Shown here in pieces: positions 47,651 to 57,728 of a DNA stretch of 64,000 bases. The stretch's first letter is position 1. Each line of letters starts with the position of its first letter. The position numbers were made by a program, and so were the translations under genes. Below the pieces are notes generated by a model. That model saw only the letters and a list, made by a program, of their open reading frames with translations. It did not search any database and was not told where the DNA came from. Origin of the DNA: Agromyces lapidis (GTDB lineage: Bacteria; Actinomycetota; Actinomycetes; Actinomycetales; Microbacteriaceae); the NCBI RefSeq assembly GCF_009749405.1, contig NZ_WBIQ01000009.1, forward strand, positions 248,001 to 312,000. The letters run 5' to 3'.

Positions 47651-49273
47651 TCAGCTCGCAGCGGATGGCTCGCCAGGCAGCCCGACGACGGGCTCGCCGA
47701 GCAGCGGCGTCGAGACCGCGTAGATGCCGTGGTTCGCGAAGAGCCAGATCAGGTTGCGGTCCCACTCGACGAAGATGCCGTGCACGGGCGCCGCGAGGTC
47801 GTCGTCGTCCTTCAGGCCCATCGGGGGCACGAAGTATGCACCGACCTTCGGGTCCTCGGGGTCTCGGACGTCGAAGATCTGCAGCCCCGCCGCATAGAAG
47901 GCGTAGGGGATCACGCCGCCGTGCGGGGTGCCCGTGTTGGTGAAGTAGCCCGAGCGCTTCGGCCCGAACGAACCGCGACGCTGCGCCCAGTCGGTGAACG
48001 CGGCCTCGGCGGGCGGCATCGGGCGCGGCATCGTGCGCACCACCCGCGGATTCGCCGGGTCGGAGACGTCGATCTGGTAGATCTCCTTCGCCGGCTCGTA
48101 GCAGTCGGTGTTCATCGGGTAGCCCGAGACGTAGACGTAGCCGGTCTCCTCGACCTGGGTCGTGTCGACGTTGTCGCCCTCGGTGCCGGCGACGCTCGTC
48201 GGCAGTTCGCACCATCCGACGTGGTGGATGTTCGAGGGGTCCGAGACGTCGAGCACGAAGAAGCCCTGGCCGCCCTGGGCGGCGTAGCCGTACTTCCACC
48301 CCGACTCGACCGAGCGCGGCATGAAGATGCCCATGCGCGAGCCGAACCACGAGGTCTTGTTGTTCCAGCGGTCGTTGCCCGCGAGGTACTCGGAGTCGTC
48401 CTCCTCTCCGGCGCGGGAGCCCGGCACCCACCACTGCGAGAGCAGCTCGGGATTCGCCGGGTCGCTGACGTCGTACGCCGCGTGGCCGGCGGTCCAGAGC
48501 GTCGTGCGGTAGGGCTGGTTCGTGAAGGTGTTGTCGGGCGCGGTCGCGACGAAGAGGTACTTGTCGCCGTAGTAGACCGGCAGGTCGAGCACGCCGTTGC
48601 CCTCCTGGATCTCGTCGGGCCCGTGGTCCGGGTCGGTCGAGACCTCCGTGAGGAGCGTCCAGTCGCGGGGGCTCGGCCCGTTCATCTCCCAGGTGCGGAA
48701 GCCGCGCAGGCCCTCCCACTCCTTCAGCTGCCCCTCGACGGTGTCGTCGAGCCACTTGTTGGCGACGCGCCCCTTGAGGAAGTAGCGCGGGGTCTCGCTC
48801 GCCTGGATCGCGATGTGCTTGCCGAGCCGCTCGTTCCACTGCACGGTGGTCGCGCCGAACTGCGGGCGCGGGTCTGCCCAGCCCCACTGCTCCTCATCGA
48901 CGATCTTCAGGTCGCGCGGGTCGGTGATGTCGTAGAGCTTCCAGTGGTTGCCGCCGCCGTAGTGCAGCATGTAGCGGGTGCCGTCGAGGTCGTAGATGCA
49001 CTGCCACGAGTGGCTCGTGTTCACGACGATCGGGTAGAACGCCTCGGCGGTCGCGTTGAGGGCGTACGTCTCGGGGTCGCGATAGTCGAGCTGGCCCGGC
49101 CAGTCGACGAACACGTCGCGGGGAACCGACGGGGTGGACTCGGGCGGCAGGAAGCTGCCGTCGGGCTGCATGCCCCAGGTGCCGGGCTCGGGATCGCGGG
49201 GTTCGCCGTCGACGCGCTCGAAGTCCTCGGGGCGGTACTTCTTCGCGTCGGGAACGTAGGGAGAGCCGGCCAT
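47651..49273 (-). CDS. LVIVD-repeat beta-propeller protein of unknown function
   Basis: A 540-residue protein without signal peptide or membrane helices. Five to six repeats with the LVIVD/propeller pattern are visible: LYDITDPRDLKIVDE, AAYDVSDPANPELLSQW, FFVLDVSDPSNIHHVGW, IYQIDVSDPANPRVVRT, LQIFDVRDPEDPKVGAYF. Between them are conserved-looking Trp/His segments (NTSHSWQCIYDLDGTRYML; GGGNHWKLY). A catalytic or scaffold role is possible but not known. ATG at 49273 has GGAGGCGAC; AGCGTC (49332-49337) and GTCCAA (49356-49361), 18 bp apart, fit a minus-strand promoter. Next to the LysR gene. Confidence 0.8.
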   Translation of the reverse strand: MAGSPYVPDAKKYRPEDFERVDGEPRDPEPGTWGMQPDGSFLPPESTPSVPRDVFVDWPGQLDYRDPETYALNATAEAFYPIVVNTSHSWQCIYDLDGTRYMLHYGGGNHWKLYDITDPRDLKIVDEEQWGWADPRPQFGATTVQWNERLGKHIAIQASETPRYFLKGRVANKWLDDTVEGQLKEWEGLRGFRTWEMNGPSPRDWTLLTEVSTDPDHGPDEIQEGNGVLDLPVYYGDKYLFVATAPDNTFTNQPYRTTLWTAGHAAYDVSDPANPELLSQWWVPGSRAGEEDDSEYLAGNDRWNNKTSWFGSRMGIFMPRSVESGWKYGYAAQGGQGFFVLDVSDPSNIHHVGWCELPTSVAGTEGDNVDTTQVEETGYVYVSGYPMNTDCYEPAKEIYQIDVSDPANPRVVRTMPRPMPPAEAAFTDWAQRRGSFGPKRSGYFTNTGTPHGGVIPYAFYAAGLQIFDVRDPEDPKVGAYFVPPMGLKDDDDLAAPVHGIFVEWDRNLIWLFANHGIYAVSTPLLGEPVVGLPGEPSAAS

Positions 49274-49389
49274 GTCGCCTCCATTGGCAGCTGGAACAGA
49301 GATCGTCGCGACGCGGTGCGTCGTCCCCATCAGCGTCGCCAGAAGTTGCGATGCCGTCCAATATCTATTCGGCTCGCAGCCATGACCGT

Positions 49390-50364
49390 TCAGGCATACC
49401 GACCGAACTGCTGCGCCTCGTGCTCGGCGTGCTCGCGCTCGAACTCCGCGAGGCGCGCACCCTCGACCCTGAGGTGTTCGAGCAGGGCCGAGGCCGCCGC
49501 CGACGGGGCCCGGTCGGTGAGCCGCGTGACCCCGACCGCGCGCCTGATCGAGCTCAGCGGCGTCGGCAGGATGCGGAGCTCGCGGTCGTCGACGGCGATG
49601 AACATCGGCAGCGCGGCGATGACGTCGGTCGAGACGAGGAGGTTGCGCAGCGTCAGCATCGAGGTGCACTCCACCCGGTCGGCCGGCAGCGGCAGCCCCT
49701 CGTGGAAGAAGACGGCCTCGAGCTCGGCGCGCAGCGCCGTCTGCGCCACGGGGAAGATCCACGGGTAGCTCACGAGCTGGGCGAGCGCGGTCGTCGGGCC
49801 GTCGTGCACGGGATGCCCCGCCCGCGCGACGAGCCGGATCGGTTCGAGATGCAGCCGCTCCTGCTCGAGCCGAACGGGCACGCTCGACGAGAGCCGGCCG
49901 ACGGTGAGGTCGAGGTCGCCCGCGAGCAGCAGCTGCTGCAGGGTGTCGGGCGTGCCCTCGCGGACGACGACGGTGAGGCGCGGATGCTCGGCCTTGAGCC
50001 CCGCGATCGCCCGGGGCAGCAGCAGGTTCGATCCGGCCAGGTGCGTGCCGACGGTCACCGTGCCGAGCTGGCCCGACTGCAGCAGCCGCACCTCCTCGCC
50101 CGCGATGCGCAGCTCGGCGAGCACCGATCGGGCGCGTTCGATGAACGGCCGTCCGTACTCCGTCGGCGTGACGCCCCGGGGCAGTCGTTCGAACAGCGGC
50201 ACCCCGAGCAGGTCCTCGACCTCGCGCAGCCCGCGGGTCACGACGGGCTGCGTGATGTGGAGCGCCTCGGCGGCGCGCACGAGGGTGCCCTCGTCGGCGA
50301 TGGCGGCGACGAGGACGAGGTGCCGGATCTTGAGTCGGCCATCGAGGAGTCGGTCAGTGCTCAT
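49390..50364 (-). CDS. LysR-family regulator of the meta-cleavage operon
   Basis: A 324-residue LysR regulator. The wHTH spans about residues 8-70 (LVLVAAIADEGTLVRAAEALHITQPVVTRGLREVEDLLGVPLFER); the effector domain follows, with TVTVGTHLAGSNLLL and EGTPDTLQQLLLAGDLDLTVG. ATG at 50364 is 83 bp from the divergent aldehyde dehydrogenase. By analogy with CbnR/GalR-type regulators it should activate the operon in response to a pathway intermediate; that link is inferred from position. Confidence 0.88.
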   Translation of the reverse strand: MSTDRLLDGRLKIRHLVLVAAIADEGTLVRAAEALHITQPVVTRGLREVEDLLGVPLFERLPRGVTPTEYGRPFIERARSVLAELRIAGEEVRLLQSGQLGTVTVGTHLAGSNLLLPRAIAGLKAEHPRLTVVVREGTPDTLQQLLLAGDLDLTVGRLSSSVPVRLEQERLHLEPIRLVARAGHPVHDGPTTALAQLVSYPWIFPVAQTALRAELEAVFFHEGLPLPADRVECTSMLTLRNLLVSTDVIAALPMFIAVDDRELRILPTPLSSIRRAVGVTRLTDRAPSAAASALLEHLRVEGARLAEFEREHAEHEAQQFGRYA

Positions 50365-50447
50365 GCCACCGAACCATAGCCGAATGGGCATGGCAGTGCG
50401 GCAACTCGGCATTTGTCGGCATCCCGCCCGGTTCCTAACCTGAAGCC
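50365..50447. promoter_or_regulatory. divergent promoter region with GGCA direct repeats
   Basis: The 83 bp between the LysR gene and the operon holds TCGGCAT twice (within CAACTCGGCATTTGTCGGCA) plus nearby GGCATGGCA, candidate LysR-binding repeats. TAACCT (50436-50441) six bases before the dehydrogenase ATG is its leaderless -10. Confidence 0.6.
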
Positions 50448-51962
50448 ATGTCCTCCCCGACGTCACCGGCGACGATCGCCCTGCCGACCAAGCCGACGCC
50501 TCGCGCGCCCCGCCAGATCCGCAACTTCATCGACGGCGAGTTCGTCGACGGAATCCGGGGCTTCGACAAGCTCGATCCCGTCGACGGGTCGCTCGTCGGG
50601 CAGGTGCACGAGGCGGGCCGAGTCGAGGTCGACCGTGCCGTTGCCGCCGCGCGCGCCGCGCTCGACGGGCCGTGGGGCCGCATGTCGGTGATCGAGCGCA
50701 CGCGCCTCCTGCGGCGCATCGCCGACGTCATCGACCGCCGGGCCGAGGAGCTCGTCGCGGCCGAGGTCGGCGACACGGGCAAGCCCGAGACCCTCGCCCG
50801 CGACCTCGACGTGGCCAGGGCGGCCATGAACTTCCGCTCGTTCGCCGACACCGTCGCGGCGGCCGGGCTCGACTCGTTCCTCACCGAGCTGCCCGACGGG
50901 CGCCGGGCGCTGAACTACGCCGTGCGCAAGCCGCTCGGCGTCGTCGCGGTCATCGTGCCGTGGAACCTGCCGCTGCTGCTGCTCACCTGGAAGCTCGCCC
51001 CGGCGCTCGCCGCGGGCAACACCGTCGTCGTGAAGCCCTCGGAGGAGACGCCGTCGTCGGCGACGATGCTCGCCGAGATCCTCGCCGAGGCCGGGCTGCC
51101 GGCCGGCGTCGTCAACGTCGTGCACGGCTTCGGCGCCGGCTCGGCCGGGGCGTTCCTCACGGAGCATCCCGGCATCGACGGCGTCACCTTCACCGGCGAG
51201 TCCTCGACCGGTTCGGCCATCATGCGCGCGGTCGCGCCGCGGGTGCGCCCCGTGTCGTTCGAGCTCGGCGGCAAGAACGCCGCCGTCGTCTTCGCCGACG
51301 CCGACCTCGACGCCGCCGTCGCGGGCCTCGCCCGCTCGACCTACCTCAACACGGGGCAGGTGTGCCTCTGCACCGAGCGCATCTACATCGAGCGCGCGGT
51401 CTTCGACGACGTCGCCGCCGGCCTCGCCGAGCAGGCGCGCCGACTGCGCCTCGGCCGCCCCGAGAACCCCGCCACCACGACCGGGCCCCTCATCTCGCAC
51501 GCGCACCGCGAGAAGGTCCGCTCCTACCTCGACCTGGCCGTGGCCGAGGGCGCGACGGTGCTCGCCGGCGGCGGCATCCCGACCCTCGGTGACGGCCTCG
51601 ACGGCGGCTCGTGGATCGAACCGACCCTCTGGACCGGCCTCGACAACTCGCACCGCACCGTGCGCGAGGAGATCTTCGGCCCGGTCGCAGCCCTCATCCC
51701 CTTCGACACCGAAGAGGAGGCGATCGCGCTCGCGAACGACACCGACTACGGGCTCGCCGCGGTGACGTGGACGAGCGACCTGACCCGCGGGCACCGGGTC
51801 GCGCAGCGCATGCGCGTCGGCATGTCGTGGGTCAACACCTGGTACCTGCGCGACCTCCGCAGCCCCTTCGGCGGCGTGGGCCTCTCCGGCATCGGCCGCG
51901 AGGGCGGCCACCACTCGCTCGAGTTCTACACCGAGCCGACGAACGTGTGCGTGCAGCTGTGA
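50448..51962 (+). CDS. 2-aminomuconate-6-semialdehyde dehydrogenase
   Basis: A 504-residue aldehyde dehydrogenase of the 2-hydroxymuconate/2-aminomuconate semialdehyde type. Motifs: VPWNLPLLLLTWKLAPALAAG, ELGGKNAAVVFADAD (catalytic Glu, about 265), NTGQVCLCTERIYIE (catalytic Cys, about 300) and the C-terminal NTWYLRDLRSPFGGVGLSGIGREGG typical of this group. It would oxidise the semialdehyde left after decarboxylation of ACMS to 2-aminomuconate. First gene of the operon, with a leaderless ATG and a TGATG overlap with the hydratase. Confidence 0.88.
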   Translation: MSSPTSPATIALPTKPTPRAPRQIRNFIDGEFVDGIRGFDKLDPVDGSLVGQVHEAGRVEVDRAVAAARAALDGPWGRMSVIERTRLLRRIADVIDRRAEELVAAEVGDTGKPETLARDLDVARAAMNFRSFADTVAAAGLDSFLTELPDGRRALNYAVRKPLGVVAVIVPWNLPLLLLTWKLAPALAAGNTVVVKPSEETPSSATMLAEILAEAGLPAGVVNVVHGFGAGSAGAFLTEHPGIDGVTFTGESSTGSAIMRAVAPRVRPVSFELGGKNAAVVFADADLDAAVAGLARSTYLNTGQVCLCTERIYIERAVFDDVAAGLAEQARRLRLGRPENPATTTGPLISHAHREKVRSYLDLAVAEGATVLAGGGIPTLGDGLDGGSWIEPTLWTGLDNSHRTVREEIFGPVAALIPFDTEEEAIALANDTDYGLAAVTWTSDLTRGHRVAQRMRVGMSWVNTWYLRDLRSPFGGVGLSGIGREGGHHSLEFYTEPTNVCVQL

Positions 51963-52777
51963 TGGGCGACGCGACGGCCGCGGCACTGCACGCCGCCGAG
52001 GAGCGGCTGCACGCGGCTGCCCGCGACGGCCTCGCCTGTTCGCCCGTGCGCGAGCTCATCGGCGAGACCGACCAGGATGCGGCCTACGCCGTGCAGTCGC
52101 TCGGCATCGCGCGCCGGCTCGCCGAGGGACGGCGGATCGTCGGCCGCAAGATCGGCCTCACCTCACCCGCGGTGCAGGCGCAGTTCGGCGTGTTCACGCC
52201 CGACTACGGCGTGCTGCTCGACGACATGGTCTTCGCCGACCGCGAGCCGATCGACCTCGGGCGCTTCCTGCAGCCCCGCGTCGAGGCCGAGGTCGCCTTC
52301 GTGCTCGGCCGCGACCTCGACTCCCCCACGACGCACGTCGCCGAGGTGCTCGCCGCCACCGAGTTCGTGCTCCCGGCGATCGAGGTCGTCGACTCCCGCA
52401 TCGCCGGCTGGGACATCCGCATCACCGACACGATCGCCGACAACGCCTCGAGCGGGGCGATCGTGCTCGGCACCGCGCCGCGCCGGATCGAGGGCCTCGA
52501 CCTCGCCGAGCTCGGCATGCGCCTCGACCACGAGGGCGAGCCGGTCTCGACCGGGTCGGGCGCCGCATGCCTCGGCAGCCCCGTCATCGCCGTCGCCTGG
52601 CTCGCCCGTGAGGTCGCCCGGCACGGGCGGCCGCTCCGCGCGGGCGAGATCGTGCTCTCGGGCGCGCTCGGGCCGATGGTCGCGGCGAGCGCGGGGGTCT
52701 TCCACGCCCGCCTCGACGGGCTCGGCGAGGTGCGTGCCGACTTCACGACGACCGCTCTCGAAGGAGCCGCAGCATGA
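51962..52777 (+). CDS. 2-oxopent-4-enoate hydratase
   Basis: A 271-residue fumarylacetoacetase-fold hydratase adding water to 2-oxopent-4-enoate to give 4-hydroxy-2-oxovalerate. The hydratase pattern is visible in [29 protein letters not shown] (about residues 62-90), the metal-binding EAEVAFVLG (about 110) and [22 protein letters not shown]. Start ATG 51962 overlaps the dehydrogenase stop by one base; the stop overlaps the next start by four. Distinguished from the decarboxylase paralogue at 54815 by the GVFTPDYG motif. Confidence 0.88.
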   Translation: MGDATAAALHAAEERLHAAARDGLACSPVRELIGETDQDAAYAVQSLGIARRLAEGRRIVGRKIGLTSPAVQAQFGVFTPDYGVLLDDMVFADREPIDLGRFLQPRVEAEVAFVLGRDLDSPTTHVAEVLAATEFVLPAIEVVDSRIAGWDIRITDTIADNASSGAIVLGTAPRRIEGLDLAELGMRLDHEGEPVSTGSGAACLGSPVIAVAWLAREVARHGRPLRAGEIVLSGALGPMVAASAGVFHARLDGLGEVRADFTTTALEGAAA

Positions 52778-53718
52778 CCACCGCCGTCGCCATCATCGGT
52801 TCGGGCAACATCGGCACCGACCTCCTGATCAAGGTCAAGCGCCTCTCGTCGACCCTGCACGTGGCCGCCATGGCCGGCATCGACGTCGACTCCGACGGGC
52901 TCGCGCGGGCGCGACGGCTCGGCGTCGCGACGACCCACGAGGGCGTCGACGGGCTCGTCGCGATGCCCGAGTTCGAGGGCGTCGAGCTCGTCTTCGACGC
53001 GACCTCGGCGGGGGCGCACGCGCGCAACGACGCGATCGTGCGCGATCGCGGCCGCCTGATGGTCGACCTGACCCCGGCCGCGATCGGGCCCTACGTCGTG
53101 CCCGTCGTGAACCTCGGCGACGAGCTCGACGCCACGAACGTGAACATGGTGACGTGCGGCGGCCAGGCCACCGTGCCGATGGTCGCGGCCGTCTCGCGCG
53201 TTGCGCCGGTGGCGTACGCCGAGATCGTCGCGTCGATCTCGTCGCGCTCGGCGGGCCCGGGCACCCGGGCGAACATCGACGAGTTCACCGAGACGACGGC
53301 GAGGGCGCTCGAGGTGATCGGCGGCGCCGAGCGCGGCAAGGCGATCATCGTGCTGAACCCGGCCGACCCGCCGCTCATCATGCGCGACACGGTCTACTGC
53401 CTCGTCGAGGACGGGGGCGACCGCGCCCCGCTCGACGAGGGTGCCGTCCGCGACTCGGTCGCCGCGATGGTCGCCGAGGTGCAGGGCTACGTCGGCGGCT
53501 ACCGGCTGAAGCAGGAGGTGCAGTTCGACCGCGTCGACGAGCCCTACGTGCCCGCGCTCGACCGGCCGTTCCGCGGCACTCGCGTCACCGTCCTCCTCGA
53601 GGTCGCGGGCGCCGGCCACTACCTGCCCGAGTACGCGGGCAACCTCGACATCATGACCTCGGCGGCGCTGCGCACGGCCGAACGGCTCGTCGCCGCGCGG
53701 AACGGAGCCACGGCATGA
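52774..53718 (+). CDS. acetaldehyde dehydrogenase (acylating)
   Basis: A 314-residue DmpF/MhpF-type enzyme that converts acetaldehyde, CoA and NAD+ to acetyl-CoA. Rossmann motif [13 protein letters not shown] (about residues 9-21), catalytic Cys in [14 protein letters not shown] (about 128) and the conserved [16 protein letters not shown] are present. It normally forms a channelling complex with the aldolase encoded next (ATGA overlap). Confidence 0.95.
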   Translation: MTTAVAIIGSGNIGTDLLIKVKRLSSTLHVAAMAGIDVDSDGLARARRLGVATTHEGVDGLVAMPEFEGVELVFDATSAGAHARNDAIVRDRGRLMVDLTPAAIGPYVVPVVNLGDELDATNVNMVTCGGQATVPMVAAVSRVAPVAYAEIVASISSRSAGPGTRANIDEFTETTARALEVIGGAERGKAIIVLNPADPPLIMRDTVYCLVEDGGDRAPLDEGAVRDSVAAMVAEVQGYVGGYRLKQEVQFDRVDEPYVPALDRPFRGTRVTVLLEVAGAGHYLPEYAGNLDIMTSAALRTAERLVAARNGATA

Positions 53719-54818
53719 CCGCCAACGCCGCCGAGACCGCGTCCACGCCGGCGCCGGCCTCCGCGCCCGAGGTGTACGTCCAGGACGTCACGCTCCGCGA
53801 CGGCATGCACGCGATCGCCCACCGCTACACGATCGGCCAGGTGCAGGACATCGCGCGAGCCCTCGAGGCCGCCGGCGTCGACGCGATCGAGGTCGCCCAC
53901 GGCGACGGCCTCGGCGGCTCGAGCGTCGCCTACGGGCAGGGCGCGCACACCGACTGGCAGTGGATCGAGGCGGCCGCCTCGGTGCTCGACCGGGCGAAGC
54001 TCACGACCCTCATCCTGCCGGGCATCGGCACGATCGACGACCTCGCGCGGGCCCGCGACCTCGGCGTCGCGAGCGTGCGCGTCGCGACGCACTGCACCGA
54101 GGCCGACGTCGCCGCCCAGCACATCGGCTGGGCGCGCGAGCACGGCATGGATGTCTCGGGCTTCCTCATGATGAGCCACCTGAACGACCCCCGGGGTCTC
54201 GCCGAGCAGGCGAGGCTCATGGAGTCGTACGGCGCGCACTGCGTCTACGTCACCGACTCGGGCGGCCGGCTCACGATGCAGGGCGTCGCCGACCGCGTCG
54301 ACGCGTACCGCGAGGTGCTCTCGCCCGAGACCCAGATCGGCATCCACGCGCACGAGAACCTCTCGCTCAGCGTCGCCAACAGCGTGACGGCCGTCGAGCA
54401 CGGCGTCTTCCGCGTCGACGCCTCGCTCGCGGGGCAGGGTGCGGGCGCCGGCAACTGCCCGATCGAGGCGTTCGTCGCCGTCGCCGACCTCCTCGGCTTC
54501 CGGCACGGCTGCGATCTCTTCGCGCTGCAGGATGCCGCGGAGGAGCTCGTGCGGCCGCTGCAGCGCCGGCCCGTCCGCGTCGACCGCGAAACCCTCACGC
54601 TCGGCTACGCCGGGGTGTACTCGAGCTTCCTGCTGCACGCCGAGCGCGCCGCCGAGCGCCACGGGCTCGACGCCCGCGACATCCTCGTCGAGCTCGGCCG
54701 CCGCCGCATGGTGGGCGGCCAGGAGGACATGATCGTCGACGTCGCCCTCGACCTCGTCGCCGAGCGCGCCGCGGCGAGCACCCTCGCCGACTCCCGCGCG
54801 AGCGGAGACGCCGCATGA
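53715..54818 (+). CDS. 4-hydroxy-2-oxovalerate aldolase
   Basis: A 367-residue DmpG/MhpE-type metal-dependent aldolase giving pyruvate and acetaldehyde. TIM-barrel motifs: [17 protein letters not shown] (metal Asp and Arg, about residues 19-35), [17 protein letters not shown], the metal-binding [13 protein letters not shown] (about 214) and [15 protein letters not shown]. The N-terminal 17 residues are an Ala/Pro-rich extension. Overlaps both neighbours by four bases. The product acetaldehyde passes to the dehydrogenase encoded upstream. Confidence 0.95.
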   Translation: MTANAAETASTPAPASAPEVYVQDVTLRDGMHAIAHRYTIGQVQDIARALEAAGVDAIEVAHGDGLGGSSVAYGQGAHTDWQWIEAAASVLDRAKLTTLILPGIGTIDDLARARDLGVASVRVATHCTEADVAAQHIGWAREHGMDVSGFLMMSHLNDPRGLAEQARLMESYGAHCVYVTDSGGRLTMQGVADRVDAYREVLSPETQIGIHAHENLSLSVANSVTAVEHGVFRVDASLAGQGAGAGNCPIEAFVAVADLLGFRHGCDLFALQDAAEELVRPLQRRPVRVDRETLTLGYAGVYSSFLLHAERAAERHGLDARDILVELGRRRMVGGQEDMIVDVALDLVAERAAASTLADSRASGDAA

Positions 54819-55648
54819 CCGCCGCAGCCGCCTTCGCCGCCGCGCTCGACCGCGCGCAGCGCACCGCCTCGCCGATCGCGCGCCTCGATGCGGGCGAGGT
54901 CATCGGCCTCGGCACCGCCTACGCCGCGCAGCACGCGCTCGTCGCCCGCCGCGTCGCCCGCGGCGAGCGCGTCACCGGCGTGAAGCTCGGATTCACGAGC
55001 CGGGCGAAGGCCGCGCAGATGGGCGTCGACGACGTCATCATCGGCACGCTCACCGACGCGATGCGCATCGAGGACGGCGGCGCCTTCGACCCCCGCGCGG
55101 CGATCCACCCCCGAGTGGAGCCCGAGGTCGCGTACCTCCTCGGCGTCGACCTCGTCGACGCGTCGGACGACGAGCTCGACCCCGCCACCGCCATCGCCGC
55201 GGTCGCGCCCGCGCTCGAGGTGATCGACTCGCGCTACCGCGACTTCCGCTTCAGCCTCGACGACGTGGTCGCCGACAACGCCTCGGCGGCCGCCTACGCG
55301 ATCGGCCCGTGGAGCTCCCCCACCGCGGCGGGCCCCCTCGACAACCGCGCGGTGCGCCTCGAGCTCGGCGGCCGCCTCGCGCAGGCCGGTTCGACCGCCG
55401 CGATCCTCGGCGACCCGGTGCGCGCCCTCGCCGCCGCCCGCCGGCTCGCCCGCGAGCACGGCTTCGCGCTGCGAGCCGGTACCGTGCTGCTGGCCGGCGC
55501 CGCGACCGCCGCCGTCCCGCTTCCGGCCGACGGCCTCGTCGAGGCGACGATCGCCGGTCTCGGCCGGGTGTCGTTCCGCGTCGAGCGCGGGGCGACCGCC
55601 GACGGCTCGCCCGACGGCGGCCCCGACAAGCAGGAGGACGCGTCATGA
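54815..55648 (+). CDS. 4-oxalocrotonate (2-oxo-3-hexenedioate) decarboxylase
   Basis: A 277-residue FAH-fold decarboxylase giving 2-oxopent-4-enoate. It is distinguished from the hydratase by [29 protein letters not shown] (about residues 54-83), followed by [15 protein letters not shown] (metal ligands) and [24 protein letters not shown]. The acidic Gly/Asp-rich tail ([11 protein letters not shown]) is extra. Overlaps the aldolase and RidA genes by four bases each. Confidence 0.88.
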   Translation: MTAAAAFAAALDRAQRTASPIARLDAGEVIGLGTAYAAQHALVARRVARGERVTGVKLGFTSRAKAAQMGVDDVIIGTLTDAMRIEDGGAFDPRAAIHPRVEPEVAYLLGVDLVDASDDELDPATAIAAVAPALEVIDSRYRDFRFSLDDVVADNASAAAYAIGPWSSPTAAGPLDNRAVRLELGGRLAQAGSTAAILGDPVRALAAARRLAREHGFALRAGTVLLAGAATAAVPLPADGLVEATIAGLGRVSFRVERGATADGSPDGGPDKQEDAS

Positions 55649-56109
55649 GCGACGCCCGTGGCATCCTCGTCGCCGGCAAGGCGACCCCTCGCGGACGCTT
55701 CCCGCATGCGAAGGTCGCGGGCGACCTCGTCTTCGTGTCGGGCACCTCGAGCCGCCGGCCCGACAACACGATCGCGGGCGCAGAGGCCGACGAGTTCGGC
55801 GCCACCCGGCTCGACATCGCGATGCAGACCCGCGCGGTCATCGAGAACCTCCGCGAGATCCTCGCGGAGGCCGGCTGCACGCTCGACGACCTCGTGCAGG
55901 CGACGAGCTACCTCGTCGACATGAACGACTTCGCCGCCTACAACGCGGTCTGGGCCGAGTACTTCGACGAGCAGGGCCCGTCGCGCACGACCGTCGCCGT
56001 GCACCAGCTGCCGCACCCGCACCTGCGCATCGAGATCCAGGCGGTCGCGCGGCGCCCCGAGCCTTCCGACGTTCCCGATACCGCCACTCTCGAGGAGGAG
56101 AAGAAATGA
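55645..56109 (+). CDS. RidA-family 2-aminomuconate deaminase
   Basis: A 154-residue YjgF/YER057c/UK114-fold protein. [14 protein letters not shown] (about residues 29-43), [27 protein letters not shown] and the C-terminal [12 protein letters not shown] fit the RidA family; position between the semialdehyde dehydrogenase and the decarboxylase steps identifies it as the 2-aminomuconate deaminase (AmnD/NbaF type), releasing ammonia and 4-oxalocrotonate. Overlaps both neighbours by four bases. Confidence 0.85.
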   Translation: MSDARGILVAGKATPRGRFPHAKVAGDLVFVSGTSSRRPDNTIAGAEADEFGATRLDIAMQTRAVIENLREILAEAGCTLDDLVQATSYLVDMNDFAAYNAVWAEYFDEQGPSRTTVAVHQLPHPHLRIEIQAVARRPEPSDVPDTATLEEEKK

Positions 56110-56630
56110 GCACCATCCCACCCGTGATCGATTTCGCCGCGTGGATCAAGGAGCACGAGCACCTGCTCCAGCCGCCGGTGAACAACAAGCAGGCGTTCAT
56201 CCCGATGAACGACTTCATCGTGCAGGTCGTCGGCGGGCCCAACCAGCGCACCGACTTCCACTTCGACCCGTACGAGGAGTGGTTCTACCAGTACCGCGGC
56301 AACATGCACGTGAACATCCAGACGGAGGACGGCCCCAAGCGCATCGACATCCGCGAGGGCGAGATGTGGCTGCTGCCCGGCAACGTCTACCACTCGCCGC
56401 AGCGCCCCGAACCGGGTTCGATCGGCATCGTGATCGAGCGCATCCGCGAGGAGGGCACGCTCGAGAAGTTCGCGTGGTTCTGCCCGAACTGCAACACGAA
56501 GGTGCACGAGGTCGAGCTGCAGGTGCGCGACATCGTCGAGGACCTGCCGCCCGTCTTCCGCGAGTTCTACGAGAGTGAAGAGGGTCGGACGTGCCCGAAC
56601 TGCGGCACCGTCCACCCCGGCAAGGGCTGA
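56106..56630 (+). CDS. 3-hydroxyanthranilate 3,4-dioxygenase
   Basis: A 174-residue cupin extradiol dioxygenase that opens 3-hydroxyanthranilate to 2-amino-3-carboxymuconate semialdehyde. Iron ligands are visible in [16 protein letters not shown] (His and Glu, about residues 50-65) and NVYHSPQRP (His, about 95). The C-terminus has two CxxC pairs (CPNCN and CPNCG) forming the rubredoxin-like iron site of bacterial enzymes. Last of the overlapping block; the ACMS decarboxylase follows after five bases or overlaps it. Confidence 0.95.
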   Translation: MSTIPPVIDFAAWIKEHEHLLQPPVNNKQAFIPMNDFIVQVVGGPNQRTDFHFDPYEEWFYQYRGNMHVNIQTEDGPKRIDIREGEMWLLPGNVYHSPQRPEPGSIGIVIERIREEGTLEKFAWFCPNCNTKVHEVELQVRDIVEDLPPVFREFYESEEGRTCPNCGTVHPGKG

Positions 56631-56635
56631 CCCCC

Positions 56636-57628
56636 TTGGGCACGATCGACATCCACACGCACTACGTGCCGAGCGCCTGGCCCGATCTGTCGCAGCAGAT
56701 CGGGCCGGGGGTCTGGCCGTCGCTGCGGGTCGACTCCGAGCGCGAGGCGATGATCATGCTCGGCGAGGCCGAGTTCCGTCGCGTGGAGTCCGACTGCTGG
56801 GATGCCGAGGCACGCCTCGCGGACATGGACGCCGACGGGGTCGCCCTCCAGGTCGTCTCCCCCACGCCCGTCTTCTTCTCGTACGACAAGTCGGGCGACG
56901 AGGCTGTGAAGGTGGCGCGCATCTTCAACGACCTCGCACTCGAGATCTGCGCACCGGCATCCGATCGCCTGCTGCCGTTCGCGCAGGTGCCGCTGCAGGA
57001 CACGGACGCCGCGTGCGCCGAGGTCGACCGCGCGATCGCCGCCGGGCATCGCGGGGTCGAGATCGGCAACCACGTGGGCGACCGCGACCTCGACGACGAG
57101 GGCGTCGTCACGTTCCTGCAGCACTGCGCGGCGCAGGGCGTCCCGGTGCTCGTGCACCCATGGGACATGCCCGAGTCGCCGCGACTCGACCGTTGGATGG
57201 CCCGCTGGCTCACCGGCATGCCCGCCGAGACGCACCTGTCGATCATCGCGATGATCCTCGGAGGCGTCTTCGACCGGGTGCCGCCCTCGCTGCGCATCGC
57301 CTTCGCCCACGGCGGCGGCTCGTTCGCGTTCTGGCTCGGCCGCCTCGAGAACGCCTGGCACCGCCGGGCAGATCTCATCGCGACGAGCGAGCGACCGCCC
57401 TCGACGTACCTCGACCGGTTCAGCGTCGACTCCGTCGTCTTCGACGAGGCGCCGCTGCGCCTCCTCGTCGACACGCTCGGCGCCGAGCACGTGATGGTCG
57501 GCAGCGACTACCCGTACCCGCTCGGCGAACGCCCGGTGGGTTCGGTCCTCGACCGCGCCGACTTCCTGAGCGACGCGGAGAAGGCGGCGATCCGCCACGG
57601 CAACGCCCGCCGCTTCCTGGCGATCTGA
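56636..57628 (+). CDS. 2-amino-3-carboxymuconate-6-semialdehyde decarboxylase (ACMSD)
   Basis: A 330-residue amidohydrolase-fold decarboxylase. Metal ligands: HTH in IDIHTHYVPSAWP (residues 4-9), the His in VPVLVHPWDMP (about 175) and the Asp in MVGSDYPYPLG (about 290), with HGGGSFAFWLGRL (about 225), all typical of ACMSD. I chose the TTG at 56636, which leaves only three residues before the metal motif; AAGGG lies nine bases upstream. An alternative GTG at 56591, also with an RBS, would overlap the dioxygenase gene by 40 bases. Confidence 0.92.
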   Translation: MGTIDIHTHYVPSAWPDLSQQIGPGVWPSLRVDSEREAMIMLGEAEFRRVESDCWDAEARLADMDADGVALQVVSPTPVFFSYDKSGDEAVKVARIFNDLALEICAPASDRLLPFAQVPLQDTDAACAEVDRAIAAGHRGVEIGNHVGDRDLDDEGVVTFLQHCAAQGVPVLVHPWDMPESPRLDRWMARWLTGMPAETHLSIIAMILGGVFDRVPPSLRIAFAHGGGSFAFWLGRLENAWHRRADLIATSERPPSTYLDRFSVDSVVFDEAPLRLLVDTLGAEHVMVGSDYPYPLGERPVGSVLDRADFLSDAEKAAIRHGNARRFLAI

Positions 57629-57728
57629 GCGGGGCGCCCGCGCCGCGGGCACCCCGCCCGGCCACCTCCCCCGGTCCCTCTCCGGCCCCTCTCCCTTCCC
57701 CCGATCCCAGACCTCGGAGACCCCGCAC

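Noticed and set aside
45737..49768. Very long plus-strand open frame opposite the ABC ATPase, MFS and LVIVD genes
   Set aside because: Translation is Arg/Asp/Glu-rich low complexity, a high-GC shadow of real minus-strand genes with recognisable domains.
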